DNA from: Chryseobacterium flavum
GTDB taxonomy: Bacteria; Bacteroidota; Bacteroidia; Flavobacteriales; Weeksellaceae
Reading direction: 5' to 3'
Assembly (NCBI RefSeq): GCF_003385595.1
Contig: NZ_QNUE01000014.1
Location: forward strand, 44,691 to 108,690
DNA: 64,000 nt
Part shown: positions 1 to 8,370 of the stretch, one piece after another
Layout of the letters: each line of letters opens with the position of its first letter
Numbering within the stretch: position 1 is the stretch's first letter
Notes under the pieces: generated by a model
The model's input: only the letters and a program-made list of their open reading frames with translations
Database searches by the model: none
Told to the model about the DNA's origin: nothing
Made by a program: the position numbers and the translations under genes

Positions 1-560
1 ATTTCCTGAATAGTATCTGAAACAGAGTGGTAAATATTATGTTGTTCTGCCCATTCAGCAGATCTGAAATCAGCATCTATGGCCATCGCAGAAAACTGGG
101 ATTTACCTATTTTTCTTTCTACATATGGACCAATAACAAAAGGGCCAATTCCTAAATTAATTTCCGTAAGTGCTAATGCTGAATCTTTTGTAGCAAAACA
201 ATAATCTGCTCCACATGCAATGCCAACTCCTCCACCTGTAGTTTTTCCCTGAACTCTTACCACTACAATCTTACCACAATTTCTCATGGCATTTAAAACT
301 TTGGCAAAGCCTCCGAAAAATTTTGTGGAAGTGTCAAGCTCTTCAATGGCCAGAAGTTCATCAAAACTTGCTCCGGCACAAAATGCCTTTTCACCATGGC
401 TTCTTACCAGGATAGCTTTTACCTCATCTTTAGCTCCTTCTTCTAAAATAGTCTGTGCCAGCTTTTCAAGAATAATTCCCGGAAGAGAATTACTTTTTGG
501 AGTTCCGAATGTAATTTCGGCAATATTGTTTTTAATTTCAGATACTACAAATTCGTTCAT
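1..560 (-). CDS. Enoyl-CoA hydratase/isomerase family protein (3' end cut by window edge)
   Basis: The N-terminal 186 residues of a crotonase-fold protein are visible, starting MNEFVVSEIK; the C-terminus lies beyond the left edge. Family landmarks are CAGASFDELLA (CoA/oxyanion loop) and TTGGGVGIACGADYCFA followed by TEINLGIGP. The glutamate of the second catalytic position (TEIN) is present, but the usual first glutamate after GGG is replaced (GGGVGI), so the reaction may be isomerisation or another crotonase activity rather than classical hydration. It reads away from the collar gene. A CAAAAATA box (TATTTTTG on this strand) at 583-590 is a possible -7 element. The substrate cannot be named. 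Confidence 0.85.
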   Translation of the reverse strand, partial: MNEFVVSEIKNNIAEITFGTPKSNSLPGIILEKLAQTILEEGAKDEVKAILVRSHGEKAFCAGASFDELLAIEELDTSTKFFGGFAKVLNAMRNCGKIVVVRVQGKTTGGGVGIACGADYCFATKDSALALTEINLGIGPFVIGPYVERKIGKSQFSAMAIDADFRSAEWAEQHNIYHSVSDTIQE

Positions 561-582
561 TTTTATTTTAATTGGATTCTTA

Positions 583-590
583 CAAAAATA
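583..590 (-). promoter_or_regulatory. Possible flavobacterial -7 box of the crotonase gene
   Basis: TATTTTTG on the minus strand fits TAnnTTTG and lies 22 nt upstream of the start codon. No TTG -33 box is seen at the usual distance, so this is a weak call. Confidence 0.35.
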
Positions 591-689
591 CTAATTACAG
601 GGTTCTTATAAAAAATATAAACAATATAATTAGGATTAATTTATGGTATTCATATAGTCTAAGAAAACAGTGCATTGCTGATTAAAACT

Positions 690-724
690 CCGTATAAATA
701 CGTAAGCGGTTATTTGGTACTTTG
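690..724 (+). promoter_or_regulatory. CCGTAnAAAnACG motif and near -7 box before the collar gene
   Basis: CCGTATAAATACG at 690-702 contains the palindrome CGTATAAATACG. It is followed 15 nt later by TACTTTG (718-724), one base short of the TAnnTTTG -7 consensus. A close copy, CCGTAAAAACACG, stands before the two-component module at 23878-23890. The motif looks like an operator for a LuxR/NarL-type regulator; this is inference. The rest of the 561-838 gap shows nothing else. Confidence 0.4.
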
Positions 725-838
725 TACTCTAGCCATTCATCATAATATCCCGTTCCTTTGAACTCACAAACTATTCAAACGGAAGATACCGAAAAACAAA
801 ACAACAGGACAGGAAAATTTAATCACTAAGAATATATT

Positions 839-1387
839 ATGGAAGAATACATTGGAATAATCAAATTGTTTGCCGGTAATTTTGCACCAAGAGGCTGGAT
901 GTTTTGTGATGGAAGTATATTGGCAATTTCAAGCAACTCTGCCCTATTTTCAATTTTAGGAACCACGTATGGCGGAGATGGCATCACAACTTTTGCTCTT
1001 CCAGACTTAAAGGGGCGCTTGGCAATAGGAGCCGGAAATGTGAATGTGAATACATCTTATCCGCTGGGAGGTGCAGCTGGATCTGACCATACAACGATTC
1101 TTGCGCACAACCTGCCGAGTGTTGGGAGTGGCTTTCATTTGAAGGTAGCCAATCAGAATGCAACCTCATCCATTCCCACAGCCACATCTTCTATTGCAAT
1201 TTCAGGGACACAGGTAGGCAGGGATTTTAATGCTGTACCGAGTTTTGTTAATGCTGATCCTGAAACTACAATTAACAGTCTTTCTATTTCATTTACGGGG
1301 CAAAATCTGCCAATTGATAACATGCCTCCTTATCTGGGGTTAAACTATATCATCTGTACAGAAGGAATTTATCCTCCGAAAAGCTAA
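839..1387 (+). CDS. Phage tail collar domain (microcystin-dependent-like) protein
   Basis: A 182-residue protein with an N-terminal tail-collar domain: FAPRGWMFCDGSILAI at about residues 16-31, then YGGDGITTFALPDLKGR, a pattern shared by phage short-tail-fibre collar domains and MdpB-like proteins. The C-terminus, NMPPYLGLNYIICTEG, is also typical of that family. No signal peptide is seen. There are no other phage structural genes nearby, so this is a stand-alone cellular copy, as is common in Bacteroidota. It sits 19 nt before a T9SS-secreted protein, suggesting co-transcription. The biological role is unknown; a surface-fibre or appendage role is inference. Confidence 0.85.
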   Translation: MEEYIGIIKLFAGNFAPRGWMFCDGSILAISSNSALFSILGTTYGGDGITTFALPDLKGRLAIGAGNVNVNTSYPLGGAAGSDHTTILAHNLPSVGSGFHLKVANQNATSSIPTATSSIAISGTQVGRDFNAVPSFVNADPETTINSLSISFTGQNLPIDNMPPYLGLNYIICTEGIYPPKS

Positions 1388-1406
1388 TCAGTATAAAAAA
1401 ATCATC

Positions 1407-2228
1407 ATGAAAAAAAATATCTTTTTTATGATCTGTGTTTTACTTATATCACCCATTTTATTCGGGCAGACGAGCACAGAAACATTCGAAACAGAATCAC
1501 ATGGAAATGCAAGCTTTACAGACAATGGAGTCACTTTTAATATCATTTCTCATGTGAGTGTCTTTGATATTCAGGGGAATTTTCCAGGAACAGGCTGGAG
1601 CGGAACAGCCAATGACAACAGGTATATCGACAACTCAAATAACAGCGGGTTTCCTCCTTCTTTCAGCATTAAAACAACCTCTAATCTTTTTAAGGTAAAC
1701 AGGTTCTGGATGTATCTTTCAAAATTAAATCTGGATCTTAATGCAGCTGGTACGCTTACAGTAACCGGGAAACTGAGTGGAGTGACCAAATTTACACAAA
1801 CAAAAACGTCAGGTTTTGCAACGCAATTAGGTACAACTAACGGATATACACTGATTGATCTTTCCAACTTAAACGGACAGAATTATACCAATATCATCAT
1901 TGATGAACTTCAAATTACTGCAGGAGGAGAATTCAGATATGTCGGTTTTGATGCTTTTACCTGGGTAAAAGACAGCAATATTGTACTGAGCTCAGAAGAA
2001 ACCCAAAATATTCATAAAGGCATCAGTATTTATCCAAATCCCACTACCGGATCATTCTCGATCCAGGCAGAAAAATCAACAAATGCTGAAATGTACAGTA
2101 CCGATGGAAAAAAAATAAAATCACTGGAAATAAAAAAAGGAATTACTGAAGTTAATATTACAGAACTTCCTAAAGGTCTCTACCTGATTAAAAACCTTAA
2201 TGAAACTACAAAGGTTATTAAAAATTAA
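1407..2228 (+). CDS. T9SS type A sorting domain-containing secreted protein
   Basis: A 273-residue protein with an N-terminal signal peptide (MKKNIFFMICVLLISPILFG, cut near FGQ-TS). Its last ~70 residues form a type A T9SS C-terminal domain, with ISIYPNPTTGSFSI, then KGLYLIKN and the end motif TTKVIKN. The middle (about 25-195) is a beta-rich region with FDIQGNFPGTGWSG and FRYVGFDAFTWV, resembling carbohydrate-binding or jelly-roll-like modules; I do not recognise a defined enzyme. The protein should be exported by Sec, then carried across the outer membrane by the type IX system. It lies just after the collar gene and ends at a terminator. Confidence 0.85.
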   Translation: MKKNIFFMICVLLISPILFGQTSTETFETESHGNASFTDNGVTFNIISHVSVFDIQGNFPGTGWSGTANDNRYIDNSNNSGFPPSFSIKTTSNLFKVNRFWMYLSKLNLDLNAAGTLTVTGKLSGVTKFTQTKTSGFATQLGTTNGYTLIDLSNLNGQNYTNIIIDELQITAGGEFRYVGFDAFTWVKDSNIVLSSEETQNIHKGISIYPNPTTGSFSIQAEKSTNAEMYSTDGKKIKSLEIKKGITEVNITELPKGLYLIKNLNETTKVIKN

Positions 2229-2276
2229 TATCTCTACAACAATCACTCCCGATAAAGATTCTAATACATGAATGAT

Positions 2277-2306
2277 AATCTCCTGAACCTGATCAGGGGA
2301 TTTTTA
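2277..2306 (+). terminator. Terminator after the T9SS protein
   Basis: A nine-pair stem, ATCTCCTGA with TCAGGGGAT (one G-U pair), has a 6-nt loop and is followed by TTTTATTTTTT. It separates the collar/T9SS pair from the convergent SMUG2 gene. Confidence 0.65.
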
Positions 2307-2990
2307 TTTTTTCAAAGCCAGAATATATTTATCAATAAACAGCTGCCGGTCTTTTGATTTATATTGCTGAATATATCTGGGGTGCTCCAGAACAGTCATC
2401 TTTTCAAATAACTTCGCTTCCTTATTAAGTTTTGAAATAAATTCTGCATTCTTTTTACCGAGAATAAATACTTCTGAAGTATCCAGATTCAGGCCGACAT
2501 GCTGTTTTAATGACTCTATCATAAAATTTTTTACGGCTTCAAACAGTTCCTTGTCATCATAATAATTTGCATTAAGCCATCCATTTTTTGTTTTTCTTAC
2601 AATGGCCAGTGGAAAAGGAGAATTGATATAAATATCTTTGTAAAAGAGATCCACCCCTCCATAGTCTGCTATCATATCATACATAAATACTGAAGAAACT
2701 TCATGAGTACGGGCTGAGCTCATTGTTATTCCACAGATGCTTTCCAGCCTTTTTGTATCCGTAAATGGAACCCCTGTAACCCCTGCTCCATGGCGGCTGG
2801 GATTAATCCCTATAATGAATTTTCTATTGTTAGAGTCATCATAGTATTTGTGATAAAACTTCTGCATAACCGTTATCGTTTCCGGATTATCCAGATATGG
2901 ATTCAAAACCTCAAAACCCTTGGGAAGATTTCCCCTATAGCTAAGATTTTTATTAAACTCAATAACACGATCCGCAAAAGTTTTATCCAT
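2304..2990 (-). CDS. SMUG2-type uracil-DNA glycosylase family protein
   Basis: A 228-residue protein of the uracil-DNA glycosylase superfamily, SMUG2 branch. Visible motifs are the first active-site loop FIIGINPSRHGAGVTGVPFT (about 78-97), a middle SSVFMYDMIADYGG segment, INSPFPLAIV, and the C-terminal TVLEHPRYIQQY, which supplies the conserved histidine of the leucine/intercalation loop. Members excise uracil and related deaminated bases to start base-excision repair. The upstream DUF4241 gene ends 24 nt before this start, so the two are probably co-transcribed. Family assignment is confident; exact substrate range is not visible. Confidence 0.85.
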   Translation of the reverse strand: MDKTFADRVIEFNKNLSYRGNLPKGFEVLNPYLDNPETITVMQKFYHKYYDDSNNRKFIIGINPSRHGAGVTGVPFTDTKRLESICGITMSSARTHEVSSVFMYDMIADYGGVDLFYKDIYINSPFPLAIVRKTKNGWLNANYYDDKELFEAVKNFMIESLKQHVGLNLDTSEVFILGKKNAEFISKLNKEAKLFEKMTVLEHPRYIQQYKSKDRQLFIDKYILALKK

Positions 2991-3014
2991 GACAATTATT
3001 ATTAAAAAACAAAA

Positions 3015-3755
3015 CTATCCGGGCTGTTCAGAATCATCGTCTTCATCTTCGGATAACATTAATTCAATATCAATAAAGTGAATATAAAGTCCAGAAATTT
3101 TTCCATGACTATCATAAGCAAAATAAACAGGGTACAGCCCATCACCGAAACCGCTTGCAAAGATTGGGATATGATAATCCGTATGGGGAACTTTCCAATT
3201 GATCCAGTCACCAAGTTCCCTCTGATGTTTAGGGTTTTCTTTGTAACTCTGAACAAAGAGTTCTGCAAAATAATCATCATATACATTATTAACATTCAGT
3301 TCTGAAAGGAACCTCTCCACAAAAGGGATAACTTCCGGATCTGTAATACAGCCCAACCCTGCATCTACTGCAAAACCGAAATATTCTCCTTCATTGATTC
3401 CCTCAAGGTTTTCAATCCCGATCAATGCTTCCTGGTAAAGTACAGGCTTTTCTTTTGTAAATTCTACTTTCACTGCTGCATACCGATCCCCCCATTCTTC
3501 TGATTGGACTACAGCAATCATCACAGGAAAATCTCCTTTCGGAACATCTACAAAATAGGGCTTTTCATCCGCATTCAGATATACAAGAGGATCTCTCACG
3601 ATTACTTTTCCGGATGGCAGGGAAACATTTCCGATTTCCATTATTTCCAGCTTCTGATTCATAATCTCTGCTGAGGTAAAATAACTTTCAATATCTACAG
3701 GAGATGTTAAAATCTCTTTTACCTTATCCCATTTTTGCATCCAGCTTTCGTTCAT
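3015..3755 (-). CDS. DUF4241 domain-containing protein
   Basis: A 246-residue soluble protein without signal peptide or membrane segments. It matches the DUF4241 pattern: IGNVSLPSGKVIVRDPL near the N-terminus, AAVKVEFTKEKPV, then the hallmark FGFAVDAGLGCITDPE at about 127-142 and a GDGLYPVYFAYDSHGKISG segment near the end. The C-terminus is acidic (LSEDEDDDSEQPG). The function of this family is not established; members often appear with immunity-like or uncharacterised neighbours. Here it precedes the SMUG2 gene on the same strand. Confidence 0.8.
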   Translation of the reverse strand: MNESWMQKWDKVKEILTSPVDIESYFTSAEIMNQKLEIMEIGNVSLPSGKVIVRDPLVYLNADEKPYFVDVPKGDFPVMIAVVQSEEWGDRYAAVKVEFTKEKPVLYQEALIGIENLEGINEGEYFGFAVDAGLGCITDPEVIPFVERFLSELNVNNVYDDYFAELFVQSYKENPKHQRELGDWINWKVPHTDYHIPIFASGFGDGLYPVYFAYDSHGKISGLYIHFIDIELMLSEDEDDDSEQPG

Positions 3756-3937
3756 TGCGTTATATTTGTATTGAGTTTGAAAATAATGAATAAATCCAAA
3801 GCATCAAACACAAAGGGATTTTTTAACAAAAGATTATAAAATTGTTTTAAGTTAAAAAGTCTAATGAGTGCACATATAAAATGCTCTGGCAATAATCATT
3901 AACTTTATGATCATTAAGATTACGTAAAATAAATTCT

Positions 3938-4651
3938 CTAATATTCTAAGGGTTTGTAGTTTCTGAAAGTTTTATAAAAGTCTTCATCATTTCCTTTGAA
4001 TGGTTTTTCTTCAATAGTTTTAAACTTACCTGTAGAATCTTTTTCTTGCACCACTATTTTATCGGAAACATCAATTCTGGCAAATTCTTGTAGAGAGTCT
4101 TTTCTGATTTTAAGAAAGGATGTTATTGTAGAGCCTGTTAAAATCAGTGAGTTAATGCAATTTAATTTTGCATTATAAGTTAAGTTCGGATAAGATTCAG
4201 AATTTTTAATGTGGATGAAATCTTTATTATGAGGATCATAAACGAATAATGTCATTACTATATTTCCTCCTCTTGCAGCGATACCACTTTGATAGGTTAT
4301 ATCATTAAATCCGTCGTTATTGAAATCACCGATTTGAACATCCATACCAGATATTCCATCTTTATCAAATTTAAAGCTGTTTGTAAGCCTCCAGATGTCA
4401 AGATCTGTTTTCTCACCTTTTATCCATTTCTTTTCCGACTTATAAAAATTAATTGATACAAATACATCACCGTTAACTGTATACCTGAATTTCTCAAATT
4501 CAACTTTAGTTTTTCCTTTTGTTCCAGCATTCAGACTATCAACAAACTTCTCTTCAGAAAAATAACCTTCTTTATCATGTTTTGGATTTCCTGAACAAGA
4601 AAAAAGAAGTAAAGCTGGCAGAGCTAGAAAGAAAATTTTAAAAAAATCCAT
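3938..4651 (-). CDS. Lipoprotein with an FG-GAP/EF-loop-like repeat
   Basis: The start chosen, MDFFKIFFLALPALLLFSC, gives a clean lipoprotein signal with the cysteine at residue 19; an in-frame ATG 39 nt upstream would add a non-signal tail. The mature part is about 219 residues and contains GDFNNDGFNDITYQSG, a calcium-loop-like motif of FG-GAP/VCBS or XAC2610-type proteins. No enzyme motif is visible. It probably faces the periplasm or sits at the outer membrane. It lies alone between the paaZ terminator and the DUF4241 gene. Function unknown. Confidence 0.75.
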   Translation of the reverse strand: MDFFKIFFLALPALLLFSCSGNPKHDKEGYFSEEKFVDSLNAGTKGKTKVEFEKFRYTVNGDVFVSINFYKSEKKWIKGEKTDLDIWRLTNSFKFDKDGISGMDVQIGDFNNDGFNDITYQSGIAARGGNIVMTLFVYDPHNKDFIHIKNSESYPNLTYNAKLNCINSLILTGSTITSFLKIRKDSLQEFARIDVSDKIVVQEKDSTGKFKTIEEKPFKGNDEDFYKTFRNYKPLEY

Positions 4652-4692
4652 GATGTAAAGAATATGTATGAATTTAAGTATTTTCTGCAAAT

Positions 4693-4730
4693 AAAATCCC
4701 CCTTCGGTACTAACCTGAAGGGGAAATTTT
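4693..4730 (-). terminator. Terminator of the paa cluster (after paaZ)
   Basis: The arms AAAAT-C-CCCCTTC and GAAGGGG-A-AATTTT form a stem with a single mismatch, and the minus-strand side runs into an A/T-rich tail. It sits 15 nt past the paaZ stop codon and marks the end of the paa transcription unit. Confidence 0.7.
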
Positions 4731-4744
4731 ATTATTATTTTAAA

Positions 4745-7240
4745 TTAAATCAATCCAAACTGCTGGAAGTGGTGAGTAAAATGCTTTCTGTGCATCAATT
4801 CCCACATTTCTTTATTCAGTTTTCCGAATACATAATTCATATGTTCTGCCTGTGGATTTTCTTTATAATAGATCACAAACTTTTTCAGGTTATCCACGAA
4901 TGATTGTTTTGCAGCTTCCAGGTTTTTGTGGGTAAGTTCAGGAAGCGAACCATTCTGCGGAAGGAACGGAGCTGTAAACTCTTTTGGCATTGCTCTGTGG
5001 TTATAAAGAGAGTCCTGCCATTTTTCTAAATGTTCTTCAGGGGTAAAACACTGCTCTGCTTCAGGCTCTCCAAAACTTACCAATACAGCCTGTTCAAGAT
5101 GTTCTATCATCTGCTGTGGAGACATTTTTCCCCAAAGTGCAGGAGTGCTTTCTGTTAATCCATTCAATATTTTCTGAACATTTTTAACATTCAGATCAAT
5201 GAAAGGAGATTGTTTTGCTACCAATGTCAGGATTGTTGCCACGCAAACCACCTCATCTCTCTGGTTCACTACTTCAACCAGCCATTTTACAACACCTGAA
5301 GGAATGTTTCTTCCTTTTACTCCCCTGTTGATTTTTTCTTTTGCTGTTAAATAAACTGTAATGGTATCTCCGGCATATACAGGCTTGAAAAAACTGCAGT
5401 CTTCCAATCCATAGTTGGCAATAACAGGTCCTTTTTTGCCTGAAACAAATAATCCGGCCGCTGCTGAAAGGATAAAATATCCATGAGCTACAGTTTTATC
5501 GAAGATCGTTCCTGTTAAACTTGTTGCATCAGTATGGGCATAGAAATGATCCCAAGAAACATTGGAAAAGTTTACAATATCCGCTTCAGTAACTGTTCTT
5601 CCTGCTGTTTCCAGAGAATCTCCCACTTCTACTTCCTCAAAATATTTCTGGAAAGGATGTTTGTCTGAGAATCTTTTCTCTGCTCCCTGCTGGTAGATCT
5701 TAGTAATTGCTTTCAATACATCCGGCGACCCTTGAATGGCAGTTTTCTGTAAGAAGAAATGAAGACCGCTTAGTCCGCCCATTTCCTCACCTCCACCTGC
5801 TCTGCCAGGACCTCCGTGCATTAAAGTCGGAAGTGGAGAACCGTGACCTGTACTTTCCTTGGCGTTATCTCTGTTCAGGACAAAGATTCTTCCATGCTGG
5901 GAAGCCATTTTCCATGAAGTTTCAGCGATAAAGTTTTCATCATGAGAAACGATAGATCCTACCAGGCTTCCTTTTCCTCTTTTTGCCAGTGCAGCTGCTT
6001 CTTCAGCATCTTTATACGGCATTAAGGTAGATACCGGTCCGAAAGCTTCCACATCGTGAGAGATATTCTTTTCGAAAGGCTTGTCATTCAGGAATAACTT
6101 CGGACTCATAAATGCTCCGTTTTCATAGTTGGCATCTACCAGTTCGTGTTTTCCGTCATAGACAAGTTCTGTTTCTGATTTTAATAGGTTCACTTTTCTC
6201 AGAACTTCTTCGTACTGCTGCCTTCCCACCAACGATCCCATTCTGGTTTCTCTGCTTAATGGGTTTCCTATCTTGGTTTGATCCAAAGCTTTAGACAAAG
6301 CATTCTGAACATCACCAATTAAGTGCTCAGGAACGATAATTCTTCTGATTGCCGTACATTTCTGCCCGGCTTTTGTGGTCATCTCGTTACGAACTTCCTT
6401 GATGAATAAGTCGAATTCAGGTGTTCCCGGCTTTGCTTCCAGCCCAAGGATAGAACAGTTCAAAGAATCTGCTTCCATGTTGAAACGAACTGCATTTCCG
6501 GCAATAGAAGGAAGAGATTTTAGTTTTCTTCCTGTATGAGCCGAACCTGTAAACAATACAGAATCTCCATCCTGAACATAATCTAAAATATTTCCCGGTT
6601 CACCACAAATTAACTGAACAGCACCTTCAGGCAATACTCCACTTTCAATCATATCCTGGAACACCGCATTGGTAAGGTAAGACCCGAAAGGAGATGGTTT
6701 TACAATGGAAGGAACACCTGCCAGCAAAGAAGTGGAAAGCTTTTCCAGCATTCCCCATACCGGAAAATTATAAGCGTTGATTTGTATGGAAACGCCTTCA
6801 CTTGGTGTTAAAATATGGGTTCCCAAATGTGTCCCGTTTGCAGAGATTTTCTGTGTATCTCCATCTACCCAGAACGGAGTATTCGGAAGCATTCTTTTTG
6901 CCAATCCGGAATACGTGAAGAAAGTTCCGAAACCTCCCTCGATATCCACCCACGAATCCACATGGGTAGCTCCTGTTTTGTATGATAATTCGTAGTATTT
7001 TTTCTTTCTTTCCAGTAGGTAAAGTGCTACTTTCTTCAACATTTCTCCCCGGTCGTAGAAAGTCATTGAAGATAGATTTTTATATCCTACAGTTCTTCCG
7101 TAATCAAGAGCCTGCTCAAAATTCAGTCCTTCCGTATCGGAAACAGCTACCTGCTCTCCTGTAACGGCATTGTATAAAGGAATTCCATTTCCGGTTCCTT
7201 CAACCCATTGTCCGTGAATATAGTTTTTTAGTTTTTCCAT
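4745..7240 (-). CDS. paaZ: PaaZ bifunctional oxepin-CoA hydrolase / 3-oxo-5,6-dehydrosuberyl-CoA semialdehyde dehydrogenase, with C-terminal DinB-like domain
   Basis: Starting at MEKLKNYIHG gives 831 residues. Residues 1-510 are an aldehyde dehydrogenase domain with general base E256 (NMEADSLN) and nucleophile C295 (AGQKCTAIRR), the same numbers as in E. coli PaaZ. Residues ~525-675 are an (R)-hydratase hot-dog domain with DHFYAHTD (D564, H569). The enzyme opens the oxepin-CoA ring and oxidises the resulting semialdehyde. Residues ~680-831 are an extra domain not in the ~680-residue E. coli protein; MSPQQMIEHLEQA and the terminal MHRKHFTHHFQQFG resemble DUF1569/DinB-like four-helix proteins. 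The in-frame ATG at 7291 would overlap the upstream gene and is unlikely. Confidence 0.93.
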   Translation of the reverse strand: MEKLKNYIHGQWVEGTGNGIPLYNAVTGEQVAVSDTEGLNFEQALDYGRTVGYKNLSSMTFYDRGEMLKKVALYLLERKKKYYELSYKTGATHVDSWVDIEGGFGTFFTYSGLAKRMLPNTPFWVDGDTQKISANGTHLGTHILTPSEGVSIQINAYNFPVWGMLEKLSTSLLAGVPSIVKPSPFGSYLTNAVFQDMIESGVLPEGAVQLICGEPGNILDYVQDGDSVLFTGSAHTGRKLKSLPSIAGNAVRFNMEADSLNCSILGLEAKPGTPEFDLFIKEVRNEMTTKAGQKCTAIRRIIVPEHLIGDVQNALSKALDQTKIGNPLSRETRMGSLVGRQQYEEVLRKVNLLKSETELVYDGKHELVDANYENGAFMSPKLFLNDKPFEKNISHDVEAFGPVSTLMPYKDAEEAAALAKRGKGSLVGSIVSHDENFIAETSWKMASQHGRIFVLNRDNAKESTGHGSPLPTLMHGGPGRAGGGEEMGGLSGLHFFLQKTAIQGSPDVLKAITKIYQQGAEKRFSDKHPFQKYFEEVEVGDSLETAGRTVTEADIVNFSNVSWDHFYAHTDATSLTGTIFDKTVAHGYFILSAAAGLFVSGKKGPVIANYGLEDCSFFKPVYAGDTITVYLTAKEKINRGVKGRNIPSGVVKWLVEVVNQRDEVVCVATILTLVAKQSPFIDLNVKNVQKILNGLTESTPALWGKMSPQQMIEHLEQAVLVSFGEPEAEQCFTPEEHLEKWQDSLYNHRAMPKEFTAPFLPQNGSLPELTHKNLEAAKQSFVDNLKKFVIYYKENPQAEHMNYVFGKLNKEMWELMHRKHFTHHFQQFGLI

Positions 7241-7257
7241 TTTTATATTTATCTTAT

Positions 7258-7509
7258 TTATTTTTTTATCCATCTTTGGATCAGCCAGCATATCAAAATA
7301 GCAGTGAATAAAATATCCAGAAAAAAAACAATGTTTATAATGAGATCATAAAAGCTGTTTTCTTCAAGGGACCTTACCAGATCACCATGTTCTTTTTCCA
7401 CTTCCTCCAGATGATTTGCTGACCTCCGTACACAGTAATATCCTGCTAAATTGAATGCACTATAAGCTATCAATACCCAATACCAATATGTTTTTAGCAG
7501 ACGGATCAT
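7258..7509 (-). CDS. Small two-helix membrane protein in the paa cluster
   Basis: 83 residues with two hydrophobic segments, YWYWVLIAYSAFNLAGYY (about 8-25) and LIINIVFFLDILFTAILICW (about 56-75), and a charged link between them (HLEEVEKEHGDLVRS). It ends in WIQRWIKK-like basic residues. I do not recognise the family. It sits 17 nt upstream of paaZ and 15 nt downstream of the esterase on the same strand, so it is likely co-transcribed with the paa genes, but no catabolic role can be shown. Confidence 0.6.
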   Translation of the reverse strand: MIRLLKTYWYWVLIAYSAFNLAGYYCVRRSANHLEEVEKEHGDLVRSLEENSFYDLIINIVFFLDILFTAILICWLIQRWIKK

Positions 7510-7524
7510 TTATACTTCCTCAAT

Positions 7525-8352
7525 TTACTTGGGTTCCTGGTAAGGAAACATTTTCACCAGTCCTTCATATAAACTTCTGTGAAGAATGGTCGCATGGTTG
7601 TCTGTTTCCATCATTTTATATTCCAATGTCCAGTTTTTCTTTCCTGCTTTTTTCAAAACATCATAGAAAGTCTCAGCATCTTTTACCATCACCGGGTGTT
7701 CTCCTTTTCCTACAGACACGTACACAAACTTTTTAGTATCCGGAGATTTTGAAAGTAATTGTGGAGCCTGTTTTAAAAGGCTTTCATCATCCCACCATAA
7801 ACTAGGGCTGATGATAAAATAGTTGTTGAACATATCAGGTTTCTTCAGCAGTATTTCAGTTGCTACAAGTCCACCAAGAGATTGTCCAAACAGATATTTG
7901 TCTGTCGTTTTAAACTGACTCTCAACATAAGGTTTTAATTCTTTTTCAAGAAAAGTAATAAATTTATCAGAATGTCCTGTGGTAGGATAATCTTTCTGTA
8001 AATCCTTTAAATCGGTGTGAAAAGTAAAGTCCCTCTTCCGGTCTGTATTAGCAATTCCTACCACCATAGTTTCCGGCATTGCATACATCAGATTAAAAAA
8101 CTGAACTAATCCTGAAACATGAATAAAATCTTCATTCATACTTCCATCCAAAAGATAGATCACCGGATATGATTTTGTTTTATCATATCCCTGTGGAAGA
8201 TAAATATTCAGCGTTCTGTCTTCATTTAATGTTTTGGACTTAATTGTCCTCACCTCTCCTATTGTAAGCGGTTTTGCAGTAATCGTCTGTGCTGATAGTG
8301 TACAGTTAACCAAAAACATTATGCTGCATGCAAGTACAATTTTTTTAATCAT
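7525..8352 (-). CDS. Secreted alpha/beta-hydrolase of the esterase (Fes/IroE, PF00756-like) family
   Basis: 275 residues with a signal peptide (MIKKIVLACSIMFLVNCTLS; a lipoprotein signal at C17 is possible). The mature domain is a putative esterase: LNIYLPQGYDKTKSYPVIYLLDG, cut here as LNIYLPQGYD, and the nucleophile elbow FGQSLGGLVA (GxSxG) near residue 160. A late DNHATILHRS supplies the likely catalytic histidine. Family members hydrolyse esters such as siderophore or acyl esters. It lies inside the paa cluster, 18 nt after paaY. Whether it releases phenylacetyl esters for the pathway is speculation. Confidence 0.8.
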   Translation of the reverse strand: MIKKIVLACSIMFLVNCTLSAQTITAKPLTIGEVRTIKSKTLNEDRTLNIYLPQGYDKTKSYPVIYLLDGSMNEDFIHVSGLVQFFNLMYAMPETMVVGIANTDRKRDFTFHTDLKDLQKDYPTTGHSDKFITFLEKELKPYVESQFKTTDKYLFGQSLGGLVATEILLKKPDMFNNYFIISPSLWWDDESLLKQAPQLLSKSPDTKKFVYVSVGKGEHPVMVKDAETFYDVLKKAGKKNWTLEYKMMETDNHATILHRSLYEGLVKMFPYQEPK

Positions 8353-8370
8353 ATTTATTTGTAATGGTCA

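Noticed and set aside
286..594. Forward ORF of 102 residues opposite the crotonase gene
   Set aside because: It is the antisense of a well-supported crotonase reading frame and has no family features of its own.
839..1387. Prophage remnant signalled by the tail-collar domain
   Set aside because: No integrase, capsid, terminase or attachment site is seen within the window; the neighbours are cellular genes.
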